64,000 bases of DNA. It comes from Bog-473 sp963730395. GTDB taxonomy: Bacteria > Actinomycetota > Acidimicrobiia > Acidimicrobiales > RAAP-2. Under the pieces are notes generated by a model. The model ran no database searches, had not been told where the DNA came from, and worked only from the letters and a program-made list of their open reading frames with translations. This document shows positions 44,340 to 53,571 of the stretch, one piece after another. The position numbers were made by a program, and so were the translations under genes. How positions within the stretch are numbered: position 1 is the stretch's first letter; the number at the start of each line of letters is the position of its first letter. The DNA is taken from NCBI GenBank assembly GCA_963730395.1, contig CAVSSK010000007.1:239029-303028 (forward strand), written 5' to 3'.

Positions 44340-45044
44340 CTACATGTGTGACGGTATTGAGATGCCAGGGCGGTCAACTCGCCCGAACGACTGATCTGAG
44401 CGTGAAGGATCAATCGATGAGTCGAGTCCTCGATGTCTTGAGCCCAAGTCCCGTAGATCAGCCATGCAATCGCACAATATTGCAGGCCCTACTGCACCGC
44501 ATACGACAAACATCCCCGCGGCGTAGTGCCACGGTTCGTCACAGACCAGTTCGTAACGCCCCGGCTTAAGTGTCAGCGTCGTCCACCCGACGCTGCCCGG
44601 GGCGATGCCATCACCGGTACCCGATGCGCACGAGCGTGATGCCTCTCCCAGGCTCTGGGACTCATTGATCTTGCCGTCAGCTCCCGTCGGCCTCGTACCC
44701 GGACCGTCCGACGGAAGTGGGAGCACAACCAACTCGTGGACGAGAGCCCCACCATTCGACGTGACGAACGACACCTTGCCCGCATGAGCGGCAGCTGGGT
44801 CAGTGGTGATCGTCGCCATCATCGGTTCTTGGCTCATCATTCCGTCGCCAGCATCGGAGAGTGACACGTTCACCGTTGATCCGGCAAGGTGCGGGATCGA
44901 ACATGTCGCCGAGCCGTACACGCCATTTACGGTGGGACCGCTGCGGTCACTGTTGCTGGTCAGTAGGACGAGAAGAGCACCGGACGCGACGGCCAGGGCC
45001 ACAACAGCGATGACCAATGCGACGATCATGGAGCGGTGTGTCAC
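44340..45044 (-). CDS. Membrane-anchored cupredoxin-like copper protein
   Basis: N-terminal transmembrane helix (MIVALVIAVVALAVASGALL), then a cupredoxin-type domain. Likely blue-copper ligands are His in ALVHELVVLPL and Cys, His, Met in CDEPWHYAAGM. A conserved loop GADGKINESQSLGEASRSC is typical of a family of actinobacterial plastocyanin-like proteins. After GMF the frame runs on for about 45 unconserved residues; a shift near 44500 would give an early stop, so the true end is probably near 44487. It follows the SHOCT gene with a 4-bp overlap. Confidence 0.65.
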   Translation of the reverse strand: MTHRSMIVALVIAVVALAVASGALLVLLTSNSDRSGPTVNGVYGSATCSIPHLAGSTVNVSLSDAGDGMMSQEPMMATITTDPAAAHAGKVSFVTSNGGALVHELVVLPLPSDGPGTRPTGADGKINESQSLGEASRSCASGTGDGIAPGSVGWTTLTLKPGRYELVCDEPWHYAAGMFVVCGAVGPAILCDCMADLRDLGSRHRGLDSSIDPSRSDQSFGRVDRPGISIPSHM

Positions 45045-45328
45045 TGCGATCCCGTGGCTGGGCCATTCCCCTTAAGGATGTCCGGTCGCCGGGCGTACTC
45101 GTCTACGTCGATCTCGCCACGGGCGAGGCGCTGATCGAGGATGCGAACGGGATCTGAACTGGCATTGGAGGGCGGCGTGGTCCCCCCAACAGCGTGAGCG
45201 GCCTCTGGCGAATGACTCCTCACGACTGCCCAGGCGAGAATGCCGAAGAACACCAGCATGGCCACGACCATCACGATCCACAGTCCCCAGTGGGTGCTGC
45301 CGCTGTCGTCGTGGGGGTAGTGCGTCAT
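45041..45328 (-). CDS. SHOCT domain membrane protein
   Basis: A 95-residue protein: one transmembrane helix (LWIVMVVAMLVFFGILAWAV) and a C-terminal SHOCT motif (ILDQRLARGEIDVDEYARR). SHOCT proteins are small oligomerising membrane proteins of unknown role. Its stop overlaps the start of the cupredoxin gene, so the two form an operon. It is divergent from the DUF2892 gene. Confidence 0.8.
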   Translation of the reverse strand: MTHYPHDDSGSTHWGLWIVMVVAMLVFFGILAWAVVRSHSPEAAHAVGGTTPPSNASSDPVRILDQRLARGEIDVDEYARRPDILKGNGPATGSQ

Positions 45329-45519
45329 CGGAAGCGCTCCTCTCGCCGACTTGGCTGTTCACGATCAAGCATTCGTTGGTCGTCGTCCGCATCAACTAGG
45401 GGCGAACGTCACGATGGGCGGTACAACCGCCGTGACGGCCCGGCCTTCGCGACTGGGCGCGGCAGTGGATGGGTTCGGGAGCGGTCAAGTACGCGGTCTT
45501 CAGGCAGGCGGTTCCATAA

Positions 45520-45535
45520 ATACCCCTGGGGGTAT
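45520..45535. promoter_or_regulatory. CsoR/CstR-type operator (site 1)
   Basis: ATACCCCTGGGGGTAT, a near-perfect palindrome of the kind bound by CsoR-family repressors. It ends 36 bp before the DUF2892 start and lies in the divergent gap with the SHOCT-cupredoxin operon, so it could affect both. Five related sites occur in the window. Confidence 0.75.
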
Positions 45536-45571
45536 ATGCTGGATGCAGCCAACTAGCGAGGGAGAGCGTGG

Positions 45572-45817
45572 ATGACGACGAGCGAATCAGTGGTCTCGGT
45601 GCACCCGGAGGTTCACTGGCCGATGGAGAGGATCTTGTTCGCCTTGGCAGGAACGATGGTGCTGCTCAGCGCTGTTCTTGCCGCTGTGGTGAGCCCTTGG
45701 TTTCTGCTGCTGACTGCATTCGTGGGAGTGAATCAGTGGCTGTTCGTCATGTTCGGCGCCTGCCCAGCGTCCCTGGTGCTCCATCGGTTGGGAGCGTCTG
45801 CTACGTGTAGGTGGTAG
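45572..45817 (+). CDS. DUF2892 (YgaP-like) membrane protein
   Basis: An 81-residue protein with two transmembrane segments: RILFALAGTMVLLSAVLAAV and WFLLLTAFVGVNQWLFVMF, then the signature GACPASLVLHRLG. DUF2892 is the membrane part of the YgaP rhodanese and often lies with sulfur-transfer genes under CstR control. The operator immediately upstream supports that link. The Cys in ACPAS is conserved and may bind persulfide (inference). Confidence 0.8.
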   Translation: MTTSESVVSVHPEVHWPMERILFALAGTMVLLSAVLAAVVSPWFLLLTAFVGVNQWLFVMFGACPASLVLHRLGASATCRW

Positions 45818-45938
45818 TCGCACAGCACATGTCGTGACAGGCGACACGCCGCCAGATTGGTTGGAGGCATCTCCGTGTAGATGCGCTCTGGGTCTCGGGG
45901 TCCCCTGTCGATGCTTGGATTGACACGAGAGGGTCCGC

Positions 45939-46520
45939 ATGTCCACTCCATCCGCCGAGGAAGTCAGAGCCTGGACGCCAGAGGAGCGCGGACAGGTAGC
46001 CCGACTGCTCGATGAGCTTGTCGAACGGCCTACTACTGAGCTCTGGAGTGATCAGGCGACGCCGTCTGTCCATCGTTGCTGCGGCCGCTGGCGCAATCGT
46101 CATGGTTCCGTGGATCGGGTATCTCGCGTCCTCCCTTCCACTGGCTGAATCAGGTGGAGCGGCGCGTGGCGTGGGTCGGTTTCGACGTGGTGCTCGCCTT
46201 GGTCCTCTTGACCACTGCGTGGCTGGGACTTCATCGACGACAGGCTGGCAATCCTCGGACTGCTCGTGGCGGCGACGATGCTCGTCACCGATGCATGGTT
46301 CGATGTGACCCTCTCGTACGGGACGCACGAGCAATTGGGAGCGATCCTCACTGCCACGTTTCTGGAACTTCCGTTCGCAGCGTTCCTTGCCAGCACCGCT
46401 GTCGGCATACTCCGGAGAACCTCCGCAACTGTCTGGCGCCTCCGGGGCCACTCAGGCCAGCCGCCCTCTCTCTGGCGTCAGCAGTACTTGATCTCTCCGT
46501 CACAAGCGCTGCACGGTTGA
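45939..46520 (+). pseudogene. Small multi-pass membrane protein, frameshifted
   Basis: Start ATG 45939: MSTPSAEEVRAWTPEERGQV, then ARLLDELVERP. The following pieces lie in three frames but read as one family of actinobacterial membrane proteins: RRRLSIVAAAAGAIVMVPWI (about 46050), VAWVGFDVVLALVLLTTAWL (about 46165), LVTDAWFDVTLSYGTHEQLG (46275) and ELPFAAFLASTAVGILRR. At least two or three one-base shifts are needed. Four transmembrane helices. Function unknown. Confidence 0.5.
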
Positions 46521-46752
46521 ACACGGGTACGTTCTCCTCGACTGCCCAGCAAAGGATCTCGTCGATCACGGTAGGCTCGGGTTCGAGTTCGGTCTGAGCG
46601 CACCGGCGATCGTGTCCGACAAACTTTCGGTGTTACTTGCCGGCTCTGACTTCCATTCATTTGCCGTTGTCCAAGATCTCTTGGACTGAGATTCCCCAGA
46701 ATTAGTGGACACCCGACAGGCTGGCCTTCGGTCGGCTGGAAGGATGTCCGAT

Positions 46753-47073
46753 ATGGGTGCTACGAGGCGGAAGTTCACGTTGGAGTTCAAGACCGAGGCG
46801 GCCCACCGTGTGATCGATACGGGCAGGACGGTGGCCGAAGTGGCCGCCGAGCTGTCGGTCGTCGACAGCGTGTTGGCCCGGTGGGTGCGCGATGAGCGCC
46901 GGCGGATGGAAACTGTGGCCGGAACGTCCGACGAGCCGTTGAGCGCGGCGGAGCGGACCGAGCTGTTGCGGCTGCGCCGCCAGGTCGCCGAGCAGGACAA
47001 AGACCTGGCCTTCTTGGGAAAAGCTGCCGCGTACTTCGCTTCGAATCCACCAAAGCAGAAAGATTTGCGTTGA
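46753..47073 (+). CDS. IS3-family transposase OrfA
   Basis: A 106-residue HTH protein: RRKFTLEFKTEAAHRVIDTG, VAEVAAELSVVDSVLARWVR, then a leucine-zipper-like segment LLRLRRQVAEQDKDLAFLGK. ATG 46753 is preceded by GGAAGGA. It binds the element ends. Its stop TGA overlaps the start region of orfB (TTGATG at 47070), as in IS3 elements that fuse the two by frameshifting. Confidence 0.88.
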   Translation: MGATRRKFTLEFKTEAAHRVIDTGRTVAEVAAELSVVDSVLARWVRDERRRMETVAGTSDEPLSAAERTELLRLRRQVAEQDKDLAFLGKAAAYFASNPPKQKDLR

Positions 47074-47947
47074 TGGCCGCCGAGTGCGCGAACTTCGAGA
47101 TCACCCGCATGGCCCGCCTCTTGGAGGTCTCGACCGCCGGCTATTACCGCTGGCGGGCTGCCAAGGATCGCCCGCCGCTGCCGAGTGAGGTGCGACGGGC
47201 TGATCTCGACGCCAAGATCGTCAGCTTCCACAAGAGCTCGAGCGGCACCTACGGTGCGCCTCGGATCACCTTGGACCTCCACGAGGCCGGGGAACGGGTC
47301 AGCGCGCAACACCGTGGCGGCCCGCATGGCCAGTCTCGGGATTGTCGGGCGTCAGCCCACGGCTCTTCAAGGTCACCACCAATCCCGATCCCTCTGCCAC
47401 GTACCCGCCGGACCTGGTGAACCGGGGGTTCGCCCCCGAGGGAATCGACCAGGTGTGGACGTCAGACATCACGTATCTCAGCGTCGGTGAGGGTGAGGCC
47501 TACCTGTGTGCCATCCGCGACGAAGGATCGTCTCGGGTGCTCGGATTCTCTGTCGCTGACCACATGCGGACCGAGATCGTCCTCGACGCATTGGCCCAAT
47601 CGACCGCGACCCGGTACGGACGAGTCAAGGGGACGGTGTTCCACACGGACCGAGGCAGCCAATTCTCAGATGGCAAGGTCGTGGACTTCTGCCAGAACGT
47701 CGGACTGGTCCGCTCCATGGGAGCGACGGGCAGTTGCTTCGACCACGCCAGTGCCGAGAGCTTCTGGTCGATCTTCAAACACGAGTACTTCTACCGGCAC
47801 ACCTTCGCCACCATCGACGAGCTCCGGGCAGGGATCACCCGATACATCAACTTCTACAACCACCAGCGTCGTTGCGCCAAGGCTGGCAATCTCAGTCCCG
47901 TCCGCTACGAGTTAACGTTGGGCAATAGCGAGCAACAAGCCGCATAA
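47073..47947 (+). pseudogene. IS3-family transposase OrfB (rve integrase core), frameshifted
   Basis: N-terminal part: ITRMARLLEVSTAGYYRW, KIVSFHKSSSGTYGAPRI. Then two one-base insertions, near 47303 (AGCGCGCAAC) and 47346 (GTCGGGCGTC), hide the segment NTVAARMASLGIVGVSPRLF. The catalytic core is intact in the last frame: Asp in VWTSDITYL, Asp in FHTDRGSQFSD and Glu in SAESFWSIFKHE (DDE triad). Both insertions are in G/C runs, so the transposase may be intact in the real genome. Confidence 0.82.
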
Positions 47948-47979
47948 ACCGTGTCCACTATTTCTGGGCAACCTCAGAC

Positions 47980-48565
47980 GGACCGTCCGGCCGCTCGACG
48001 GCTCCCGCGAAATCGGCAGGGTTCCAGATGCAGAACCAGCGTCGTCCCATGGGCATGTCGTCGGCCCATGCTGTGACGCCGTCGACCTTGATCGACACGC
48101 TGACAAGGGCACGCGCTCTTTGCAACCCTCGCAAGTTCCTGGAGCGCCACCGCGGCGTCTTTGTAAGGAAGGTGGATCCAACGAAGCGCTTGCCCAGACG
48201 GAGTCGAACGAGTCGGTATTCAACGGCAACGCTCGAAGATCCCGTTTGCCGGGACGGAGCGCGACACAGCGGCCTAATGAGCCATCTTTCTGGCGATTAC
48301 CCGAGGGAGGACAGTCGAGAGCAAGGCAGTTCCGTCTCTTGGGAGCGTGCCTGCTGAGGTTCCAACAGACGACCTCGACCTTGCCCAGAACAATGCTGAC
48401 CTCAGAGAACTCAAGGCAACACTAGAGCGGGCGTCCAATTCAAAGCCGGATTCTTACCGGTGTCTTTGGATGCTGTCCCGCCACCTCATGGAACCTTGAC
48501 ATCCGTTTCGTAGCGTCGCCGGTGCCGACGTGCCGCCCGGCACCGCCACGAAAGGAAGCGTCTCC
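47980..48565. other. Region right of the IS with no independent gene
   Basis: Apart from the interrupted minus-strand frame (to about 48220), 48220-48565 holds no supported gene, RNA or repeat. The ribosome site of the following lipoprotein gene (GGAAGCG) lies at its end. Confidence 0.4.
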
Positions 48566-49669
48566 ATGCGCCGACTCGCATTCGCCGGTCTCTTGGTGTT
48601 GACCGGAGTCTTCATCGCCGCTTGCACCCCCACAGAGACCGGGTTCAAGCCCCTGCTCTCGGGGATCGTGAACAAGGGCAGCGAGACCTACTTCCACCTG
48701 GCCCAGCCCTATCCCGTGATCGACCTCTCTGAGGTCGCTGCGAGTTCGCCCGGGTTGACAGGGACGGTGGTCGATGTGTCGTGGTCCCAGCTCGAGCCGA
48801 GCCCGGGAACCTTCGATTTCTCGACCCTCGACGCGGATCTGGCCGCGGTGTCCGCCTACAACAGCGGGCACCCGGGAGCGACGATCGGGGTCAAGCTCCG
48901 CGTCTGGGCCGCCAACGATGCCCCGAACTGGGCCAAGACCATGGACGGCACGCCGATCTCGACCGATGTGAACAACCAGCCCGCCACGGTGGGCCAGTGG
49001 TGGAAACCCGACTACCACGCCGCTTGGGCCGGCCTGCAGTCGGCGCTCGCCCAGCGCTACGACGGCAACTCCCTTGTCAACGAGGTCGTGGTGGCATCAT
49101 GTGCGTCCCTCACCGACGAACCGATGATCATGGCGGCCGGGCCCCTGGTGGCCCCGACCCTGTTGGGCGACGGGTGGACCAATGCGGGACAGCAGTCCTG
49201 CCTCGACGGTGCACTCAGTGACTACGCGCCATGGCACCACACCGCGATCTACTATCCGTTCAGCCCGTTCACCACCATCTCGCCTCCGGGCAGAGGGGAT
49301 CGACGACTAGCGTGACCGCAGAGGTAATGCGGCGCTGCGCCGGCTCTCTCGTCCTTGGGCGGCACCTGGTGCATTCTGGGGAACAACGCCTTGGACTCGA
49401 GCCAAGGCGGCACCTTCGTCTACAGCGAGATCAATAGCCTCTATGCCTCGAACCCGAGCAACACCGCCGTGGCCTTCCAGATGAACTCCCCGGCCACCAC
49501 GGGAACCGCGGCATGCCAGTCCGTCGCACTTGCAGTGGCAGAGCATGCCAACTCGATCGAGTTCTGGCCGAAAACCGGCTCGAACCTGGGCTTCAGCGGT
49601 GCCAGTCCTACAACGCTCAAGAGTTGGGGTCAGGATCTTCTCCTGGGCACCGCGCCCACGTGCACCTAA
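48566..49669 (+). pseudogene. Secreted lipoprotein with glycoside-hydrolase-like barrel, frameshifted
   Basis: ATG 48566. The signal peptide RRLAFAGLLVLTGVFIAACT has a lipoprotein-type Cys. The mature part (VIDLSEVAASSPGLTGTVVD, VSWSQLEPSPGTFDFSTLDA, GVKLRVWAANDAPNWAKTMD, WAGLQSALAQRYDGNSLVNE) looks like the catalytic barrel of GH5/GH10-like or actinobacterial cellulase-like enzymes, with the Glu after VNE as possible acid/base. From 49290 to 49360 two or more shifts occur (VTAEVMRRCAGS lies in another frame); the last part GGTWCILGNNALDSSQGGTF runs to TAA 49667-49669. Surface polysaccharide binding or cleavage is a guess. Confidence 0.55.
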
Positions 49670-49744
49670 AGCACTTCGGGTCGGCTGATCGGTTGGCGCC
49701 GGGCGTGTGAACACTCCGGTCCAGTCCGGCCGAGACTCCGAGGA

Positions 49745-49760
49745 ATACCCCATGGGGTAT
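49745..49760. promoter_or_regulatory. CsoR/CstR-type operator (site 2)
   Basis: ATACCCCATGGGGTAT, a perfect 16-bp palindrome, ending 46 bp before the thioredoxin start. Same type as the sites at 45520, 52345, 57128, 57235 and 57267. Confidence 0.8.
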
Positions 49761-49806
49761 AGGCGTTCTCCCTAGAAGACCGTCTGTGAGCCAGGAGGAT
49801 CCGAAT

Positions 49807-50179
49807 ATGGCGACCGTTAATCTGACCAGGGAAAACTTCGAGCAAGTTGTGTCGATCAACGACACGGTGCTGGTGGACTTCTGGGCGTCGTGGTGTGGCC
49901 CGTGCCAGATGTTCACCCCCGTGTTTGAGCGCGCCTCGGAACAGCACCAAGACGTGGTCTTCGCCAAGGTCGACACCGAAACCGAGCAGGAGCTGGCCCG
50001 AGCGTTCGGGATCATGTCCATCCCAACACTGATGGTGTTTCGCGACCAGGTCGTGGTGTATTCACAGCCCGGGGCGCTGCCTGCCAGCTCGTTGGAGGAT
50101 CTCATCGGGCAGGTGGGCGCCGCTCGACATGGACGATGTCCATCGCAAGATCGCCGAACAGGCCGCAGCGTCGACCTGA
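49807..50179 (+). CDS. trxA: Thioredoxin
   Basis: About 124 residues from ATG 49807 (AGGAGGA at 49793-49799). The active site WCGPC gives Cys30 and Cys33; the cis-Pro is in MSIPTLMVF. The N-terminal beta-strand VLVDFWASW is standard. After LIGQV the natural end (DMDDVHRKIAEQAAAST, TGA 50177-50179) is one base out of frame; one extra base near 50118 explains it. It reduces disulfides and persulfides in the cytoplasm. The CstR-type operator upstream suggests induction by reactive sulfur. Confidence 0.88.
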
Positions 50180-50203
50180 CGCCGGACCGAAGCCGCCGCC
50201 CAC

Positions 50204-50836
50204 CTAGTGGGGGTTCGTGGCGATCCCGGCGCTGAACCAGCTCCAGGGTTTGGGTCCCTTGGCATAGCGCTGCTCGACCCGCTCGATCGTGAAGCCCGCC
50301 TCACGAACGAGGACTTCCGGCTCGCGTGTCAGATGACAACCGTCGGCGAGGCGCCGCTGCCATGGCTCAAGTCGCCGTTGCCAGGCGGCCACGCTCGGTT
50401 CGGGGGCCAGGCCGTGTTCGAGGAAATGGAACCGGGCGCCTGGGCGCATCACCCGGCGTAGCTCGGCCAGTGCCTGGGGGGCGTTGGGGATGGTGCACAA
50501 CGTGAAGGTCGACAGGGCGGCGTCGCAGCTGCCGTCGTCAAGAGGGATGGACTGTCCGTCGAGGCCGATGTGCTCGACCGTCACCCCTGACCGCAACACT
50601 CGCTTGTCGGCCAGCTTGCGGGCGACGGCCGCGGGCTCGACGGCCAGGACCACTTCGACATCCGGCGGGTAGAAGTCGACGTTCAAGCCGGAGCCGAACC
50701 CGATCTCGACGATCCGTCCCGCCAGACCCTCGGTCACCGTGGCGCGCCAGCGACGCAAGCCGCTGGTGCCGCAGGCCCGGTCGACCAGGCGGGGTAGGAC
50801 CTGTTCACGGTAGAAGCCCACGTCGCGCAGACTCAT
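50204..50836 (-). CDS. Class I SAM-dependent methyltransferase (UbiE/METTL7-like)
   Basis: A 210-residue protein. Motif I IVEIGFGSGLNVDFYPP, AVEP in motif post-I, LDDGSCDAALSTFTLCTIPN in motif IV, and RVMRPGARFHFLEHGLAPEP in post-motif. The family resembles METTL7/UbiE-like methyltransferases; METTL7 proteins methylate thiols and sulfide, which would fit this locus, but sequence alone does not prove it. Single intact frame. Convergent with thioredoxin. Confidence 0.82.
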   Translation of the reverse strand: MSLRDVGFYREQVLPRLVDRACGTSGLRRWRATVTEGLAGRIVEIGFGSGLNVDFYPPDVEVVLAVEPAAVARKLADKRVLRSGVTVEHIGLDGQSIPLDDGSCDAALSTFTLCTIPNAPQALAELRRVMRPGARFHFLEHGLAPEPSVAAWQRRLEPWQRRLADGCHLTREPEVLVREAGFTIERVEQRYAKGPKPWSWFSAGIATNPH

Positions 50837-51018
50837 CGCCTATCGATTCAGGGCGGTGGCTGGCTTTCTGAAGCGTCGTGATTTCGAGGGCTCCTGCCGG
50901 AGCCCAGTGGGAGAAGCGGGTCTTTGGCAGGATCTGCGCCCGCCAGAGGGAGGTGCCAGCTGTGGTGATGGCCAATGCGAGCAGCACCGGGAGCGATCTC
51001 CCCTCAAGCCCACGTGGC

Positions 51019-51923
51019 TCAAAGCGATGCGGCTGAGCGGGCGAGCGTGTAGGTGGCGACGGCAACGAGGAGCACGGCGAACCAGCGCAGCAGGGTCGGT
51101 GCCCGCGTCCGGCTGGCCAGGTGGTTGCCGGCGACCGCGCCTACCAACCCGGCGGCGGTGAACGGCAGCGCGACGCGCCAGTCGACGCCGGTGGTCGCCA
51201 ATCTCGAGGTCAGGGAAACACCGCAGTTCACGGCGATGACCAGGAGCGACGTGCCGACGGCGATCGGCATCTCGAAGCCCAAGGCGAGCACGAGGGCGGG
51301 GACGATGATGAAGCCGCCGCCGACGCCGAAGAACCCGGTCATGAAACCGACCGCCGTTCCAGCCACCACCACCTTGGCCACCGTCGACATCCGGAGGCCA
51401 GCCCCGGGTGGGAGCACCGGGGTGGTGGGCGGGTGATCGTCGACCGCAGTGGTGTCGGAACGGCTCGCGGGGCCCGGATCCCGGCTGGTCTGGTCAGCTG
51501 GAGTCGTTGGGCCGGAGGACGGACTCATCGCACCCGCCGCCATGGCTGCCAAGCGGTCCTGCGATCGCGCGTGTCGCCCACATGCGCCATGCGGCGATCA
51601 TCATGACAACGGCAAACGCGGCGAGCAGGACTTCGGGTTTAACCGACCGGTTCAGGCGTGTAGCCGAGCAGAGATCCGGCCACACCGGCCAGGCTGAACC
51701 ACAGGCCGGCGGCCACCCGAACGTGTCCGGCGCGCCAGTGACCGACCATGCCTCCGAGGGCGGCAACGCCGACGATGACGAGCGACGTCGTGACCGCTTC
51801 TTTTGCCCCGAGACCGACGACATAGACGAGAGCGGGCACGGCCAGGATCGAACCGCCCCCGCCGAGGGCGCCGAGCGCGAGCCCGACGAGCAGCCCCAAG
51901 GGCAGAGTGAGGAGGAGCCTCAC
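51019..51923 (-). pseudogene. TauE/SafE family sulfite/sulfur exporter, frameshifted
   Basis: GTG 51923 overlaps the rhodanese stop. First half: LLLTLPLGLLVGLALGALGG, GGSILAVPALVYVVGL. After AGSLLG a one-base insertion near 51660 hides RLNRSVKPEVLLAAFAVVMM. A hydrophilic linker (about 51430-51540, second shift) leads to the repeat half VGFMTGFFGVGGGFIIVPAL, AVGTSLLVIAVNCGVSLTSR. Two GGG(S/F)I repeats are diagnostic for TauE/SafE, which exports sulfite or sulfonates. Operon with a rhodanese, divergent from the dioxygenase fusion. Confidence 0.78.
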
Positions 51924-52285
51924 ACCACCGTGCCGGGCCGCGCGTCGCCGGTCTCCACGGGCAGTCCGGCAGAGGACCAGGCCTGCATTCCACCACGGAG
52001 ATTTACGGCATCGAAGCCCGAGCGGACCAGGAGGGACGTCGCCGTGGCCGAGCGGTTCCCCGACCGGCAGATGACCACCACTCGCCTGTCCCGGGGGAGC
52101 GCTGCGAGCCGGCCTTCGAGCTGTCCAAGGGGGACATGGGTGGCACCGGGGACGTGACCGGCCTGCCACTCGGCGGGTTCACGGACATCGAGGAGCATCG
52201 CCCCTCCACGCACGAGAGCGTCGGCCTCCGGCGGGCCGACGTCGCCCCGGTCACCGCCCCCATGTTTCCCTTGCAGCCAGCCCAC
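51920..52285 (-). CDS. Rhodanese-domain sulfurtransferase
   Basis: A 121-residue single-domain rhodanese, GTG 52285. MLLDVREPAEWQAGHVPGAT and the active-site loop CRSGNRS with Cys73 are diagnostic. Such proteins move persulfide sulfur to sulfite, thiols or cyanide in the cytoplasm. It starts 60 bp from the CstR-type operator at 52345 and is coupled to the TauE/SafE gene (GTGA). The first 20 residues are unconserved, so a later start is possible. Confidence 0.88.
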   Translation of the reverse strand: MGWLQGKHGGGDRGDVGPPEADALVRGGAMLLDVREPAEWQAGHVPGATHVPLGQLEGRLAALPRDRRVVVICRSGNRSATATSLLVRSGFDAVNLRGGMQAWSSAGLPVETGDARPGTVV

Positions 52286-52344
52286 ACGACCTCCCGACGT
52301 CCAAGCATCCCTTTCGGATGCCCGGGATTGTCCGTATGCGGAAT

Positions 52345-52360
52345 ATACCCCCTTGGGTAT
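52345..52360. promoter_or_regulatory. CsoR/CstR-type operator (site 3)
   Basis: ATACCCCCTTGGGTAT, in the divergent gap between rhodanese-TauE (minus) and the rhodanese/MBL fusion (plus). One site could control both operons. Confidence 0.75.
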
Positions 52361-52420
52361 TGTTTATACTGCGTGAGAGACGAAGTGTGGCCGGTCCCGA
52401 GGCCACGGAGGAGCCAGGCG

Positions 52421-53512
52421 ATGTACCGAGACGCCGAACCGGCCGAGTTGGCCGCCCGACTGGGCACGTCGGACGAGCCCTTCGTTGTGGACGTGCGCGA
52501 GCCGGTCGAGTTCGCCGCCTGGTCGATCCCATCCGCCGTCAACATCCCACTGGGCGAGCTCGCCGAGCGCGTCTCGGAGGTACCGGCCGATCGTGAGGTG
52601 GTCACCGTGTGCGCCACGGGGAGCCGTTCGTCGTCAGCGGCGGAGATACTCAGCCGCACCGGGAGGAAGGTGGCCAACCTGGCCGGCGGCATGGCTGGGT
52701 GGGCCACGACCTACGACGCAGTGACCCTCGAGTTCGACGACGTGCGGGTCGTCCAGGTGCGTCGGCGCGGCAAGGGATGCCTGTCCTATCTGGTCGGGGC
52801 GGGGGACCAGGCGTTCGTCGTCGATCCGTCCCTCGACACGGAGGTGTACTTCCGACTGGCCGACGAGCACGGGTGGCGGATCACCCGTGTGTTCGACACC
52901 CACCTCCATGCCGATCACCTGAGTGGCGCCCGCCTGCTGGCCGAGGCCGCGGATGCGTACTTGCACCTGAACCCGGCCGACCCGTTCGAGTTCCCCTACG
53001 AGCCGCTCGGCGAAGAGGACCGCTTCGAGCTCCCTGGCGGTGTCACGTTCCAAGTGGCGGCCATCCACACCCCGGGCCACACCCGTGGTTCGTCGGTCTA
53101 CGTCGTCGCCGACCGTTTCGTGCTGTCGGGTGACACCCTGTTCGTCGACAGTGTCGGTCGGCCGGATCTCGCCGAACGGGCCGAGGAGTTTGCTCACAAC
53201 CTGTACCGCTCGCTCCACGAGAAGGTCCTGGCCCTGCCCGACGATGCCCTCGTCCTCCCCGGCCACTACGGCGACGACGTCGTCGTCCGGCCGGACCGGC
53301 CGGTGGGCGCGACCCTGGGCGAGCTGCGCCAAGCCCTCGCTCCTCTGTCATACGACGAGGAGGGGTTCGTCTCCTGGGCAACGGCCCGATCCGCGCCGCG
53401 TCCACCGAACTACGTGGAGATCATCCAGGCCAACATGGGCCGCTCGGACGCGCCGCTCGCTGCGTTGCGCCAACTCGAGCTGGGTCCCAACCGCTGCTCG
53501 GTTTCGGCCTGA
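52421..53512 (+). CDS. Rhodanese-metallo-beta-lactamase fusion, persulfide dioxygenase-like
   Basis: A 363-residue fusion from ATG 52421 (GGAGGAG at 52407-52413). Residues 1-95 are a rhodanese with active Cys64 in CATGSRS. Residues 105-330 are an MBL-fold domain: THLHADH (His161, His163, Asp165, His166), TPGHTRGS (His220), SGDTLF (Asp238) and PGHYGD (His282). This is the ETHE1/PDO type that oxidises glutathione or mycothiol persulfide to sulfite. The domain order (rhodanese first) differs from CstB, where the dioxygenase comes first. First gene of the operon containing the CstR-like regulator. Confidence 0.9.
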   Translation: MYRDAEPAELAARLGTSDEPFVVDVREPVEFAAWSIPSAVNIPLGELAERVSEVPADREVVTVCATGSRSSSAAEILSRTGRKVANLAGGMAGWATTYDAVTLEFDDVRVVQVRRRGKGCLSYLVGAGDQAFVVDPSLDTEVYFRLADEHGWRITRVFDTHLHADHLSGARLLAEAADAYLHLNPADPFEFPYEPLGEEDRFELPGGVTFQVAAIHTPGHTRGSSVYVVADRFVLSGDTLFVDSVGRPDLAERAEEFAHNLYRSLHEKVLALPDDALVLPGHYGDDVVVRPDRPVGATLGELRQALAPLSYDEEGFVSWATARSAPRPPNYVEIIQANMGRSDAPLAALRQLELGPNRCSVSA

Positions 53513-53571
53513 GTGATGAGGGAAAATGGTCCGGCCGCAATGTGGCCACACACGCAAGGACAGGAGAAACG

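Larger units (their letters stand above)
46687..47976 (+). mobile_element. IS3-family insertion sequence, 1290 bp
   Basis: Left terminal repeat TGAGATTCCCCAGAATTAGT (46687 on) and right end, read inward on the minus strand, TGAGGTTGCCCAGAAATAGT (47976 on) match at 17 of 20 positions and continue with GGACAC. Both flanks carry GAC (46684-46686 and 47977-47979), a 3-bp target duplication typical of IS3. It contains orfA and a twice-frameshifted orfB. Confidence 0.9.
46566..48220 (-). pseudogene. Unknown gene interrupted by the IS3 element
   Basis: If 46687-47976 and one GAC copy are removed, a minus-strand frame runs without a break from about 48220 (VEYRLVRLRLGKRFVG) through TKTPRWRSRNLRGLQRARAL, VSVSIKVDGVTAWADD and GRRWFCIWNPADFAG, across the insertion (RPDGPSKRSW), to TGA at 46566. 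The two sides join in the same frame only after removing the target duplication, which supports a real gene. No family recognised; the start is not clear. Confidence 0.4.

Noticed and set aside
51408..52157. Plus-strand frame of 249 codons opposite TauE/rhodanese
   Set aside because: Antisense to genes with diagnostic membrane and rhodanese motifs.
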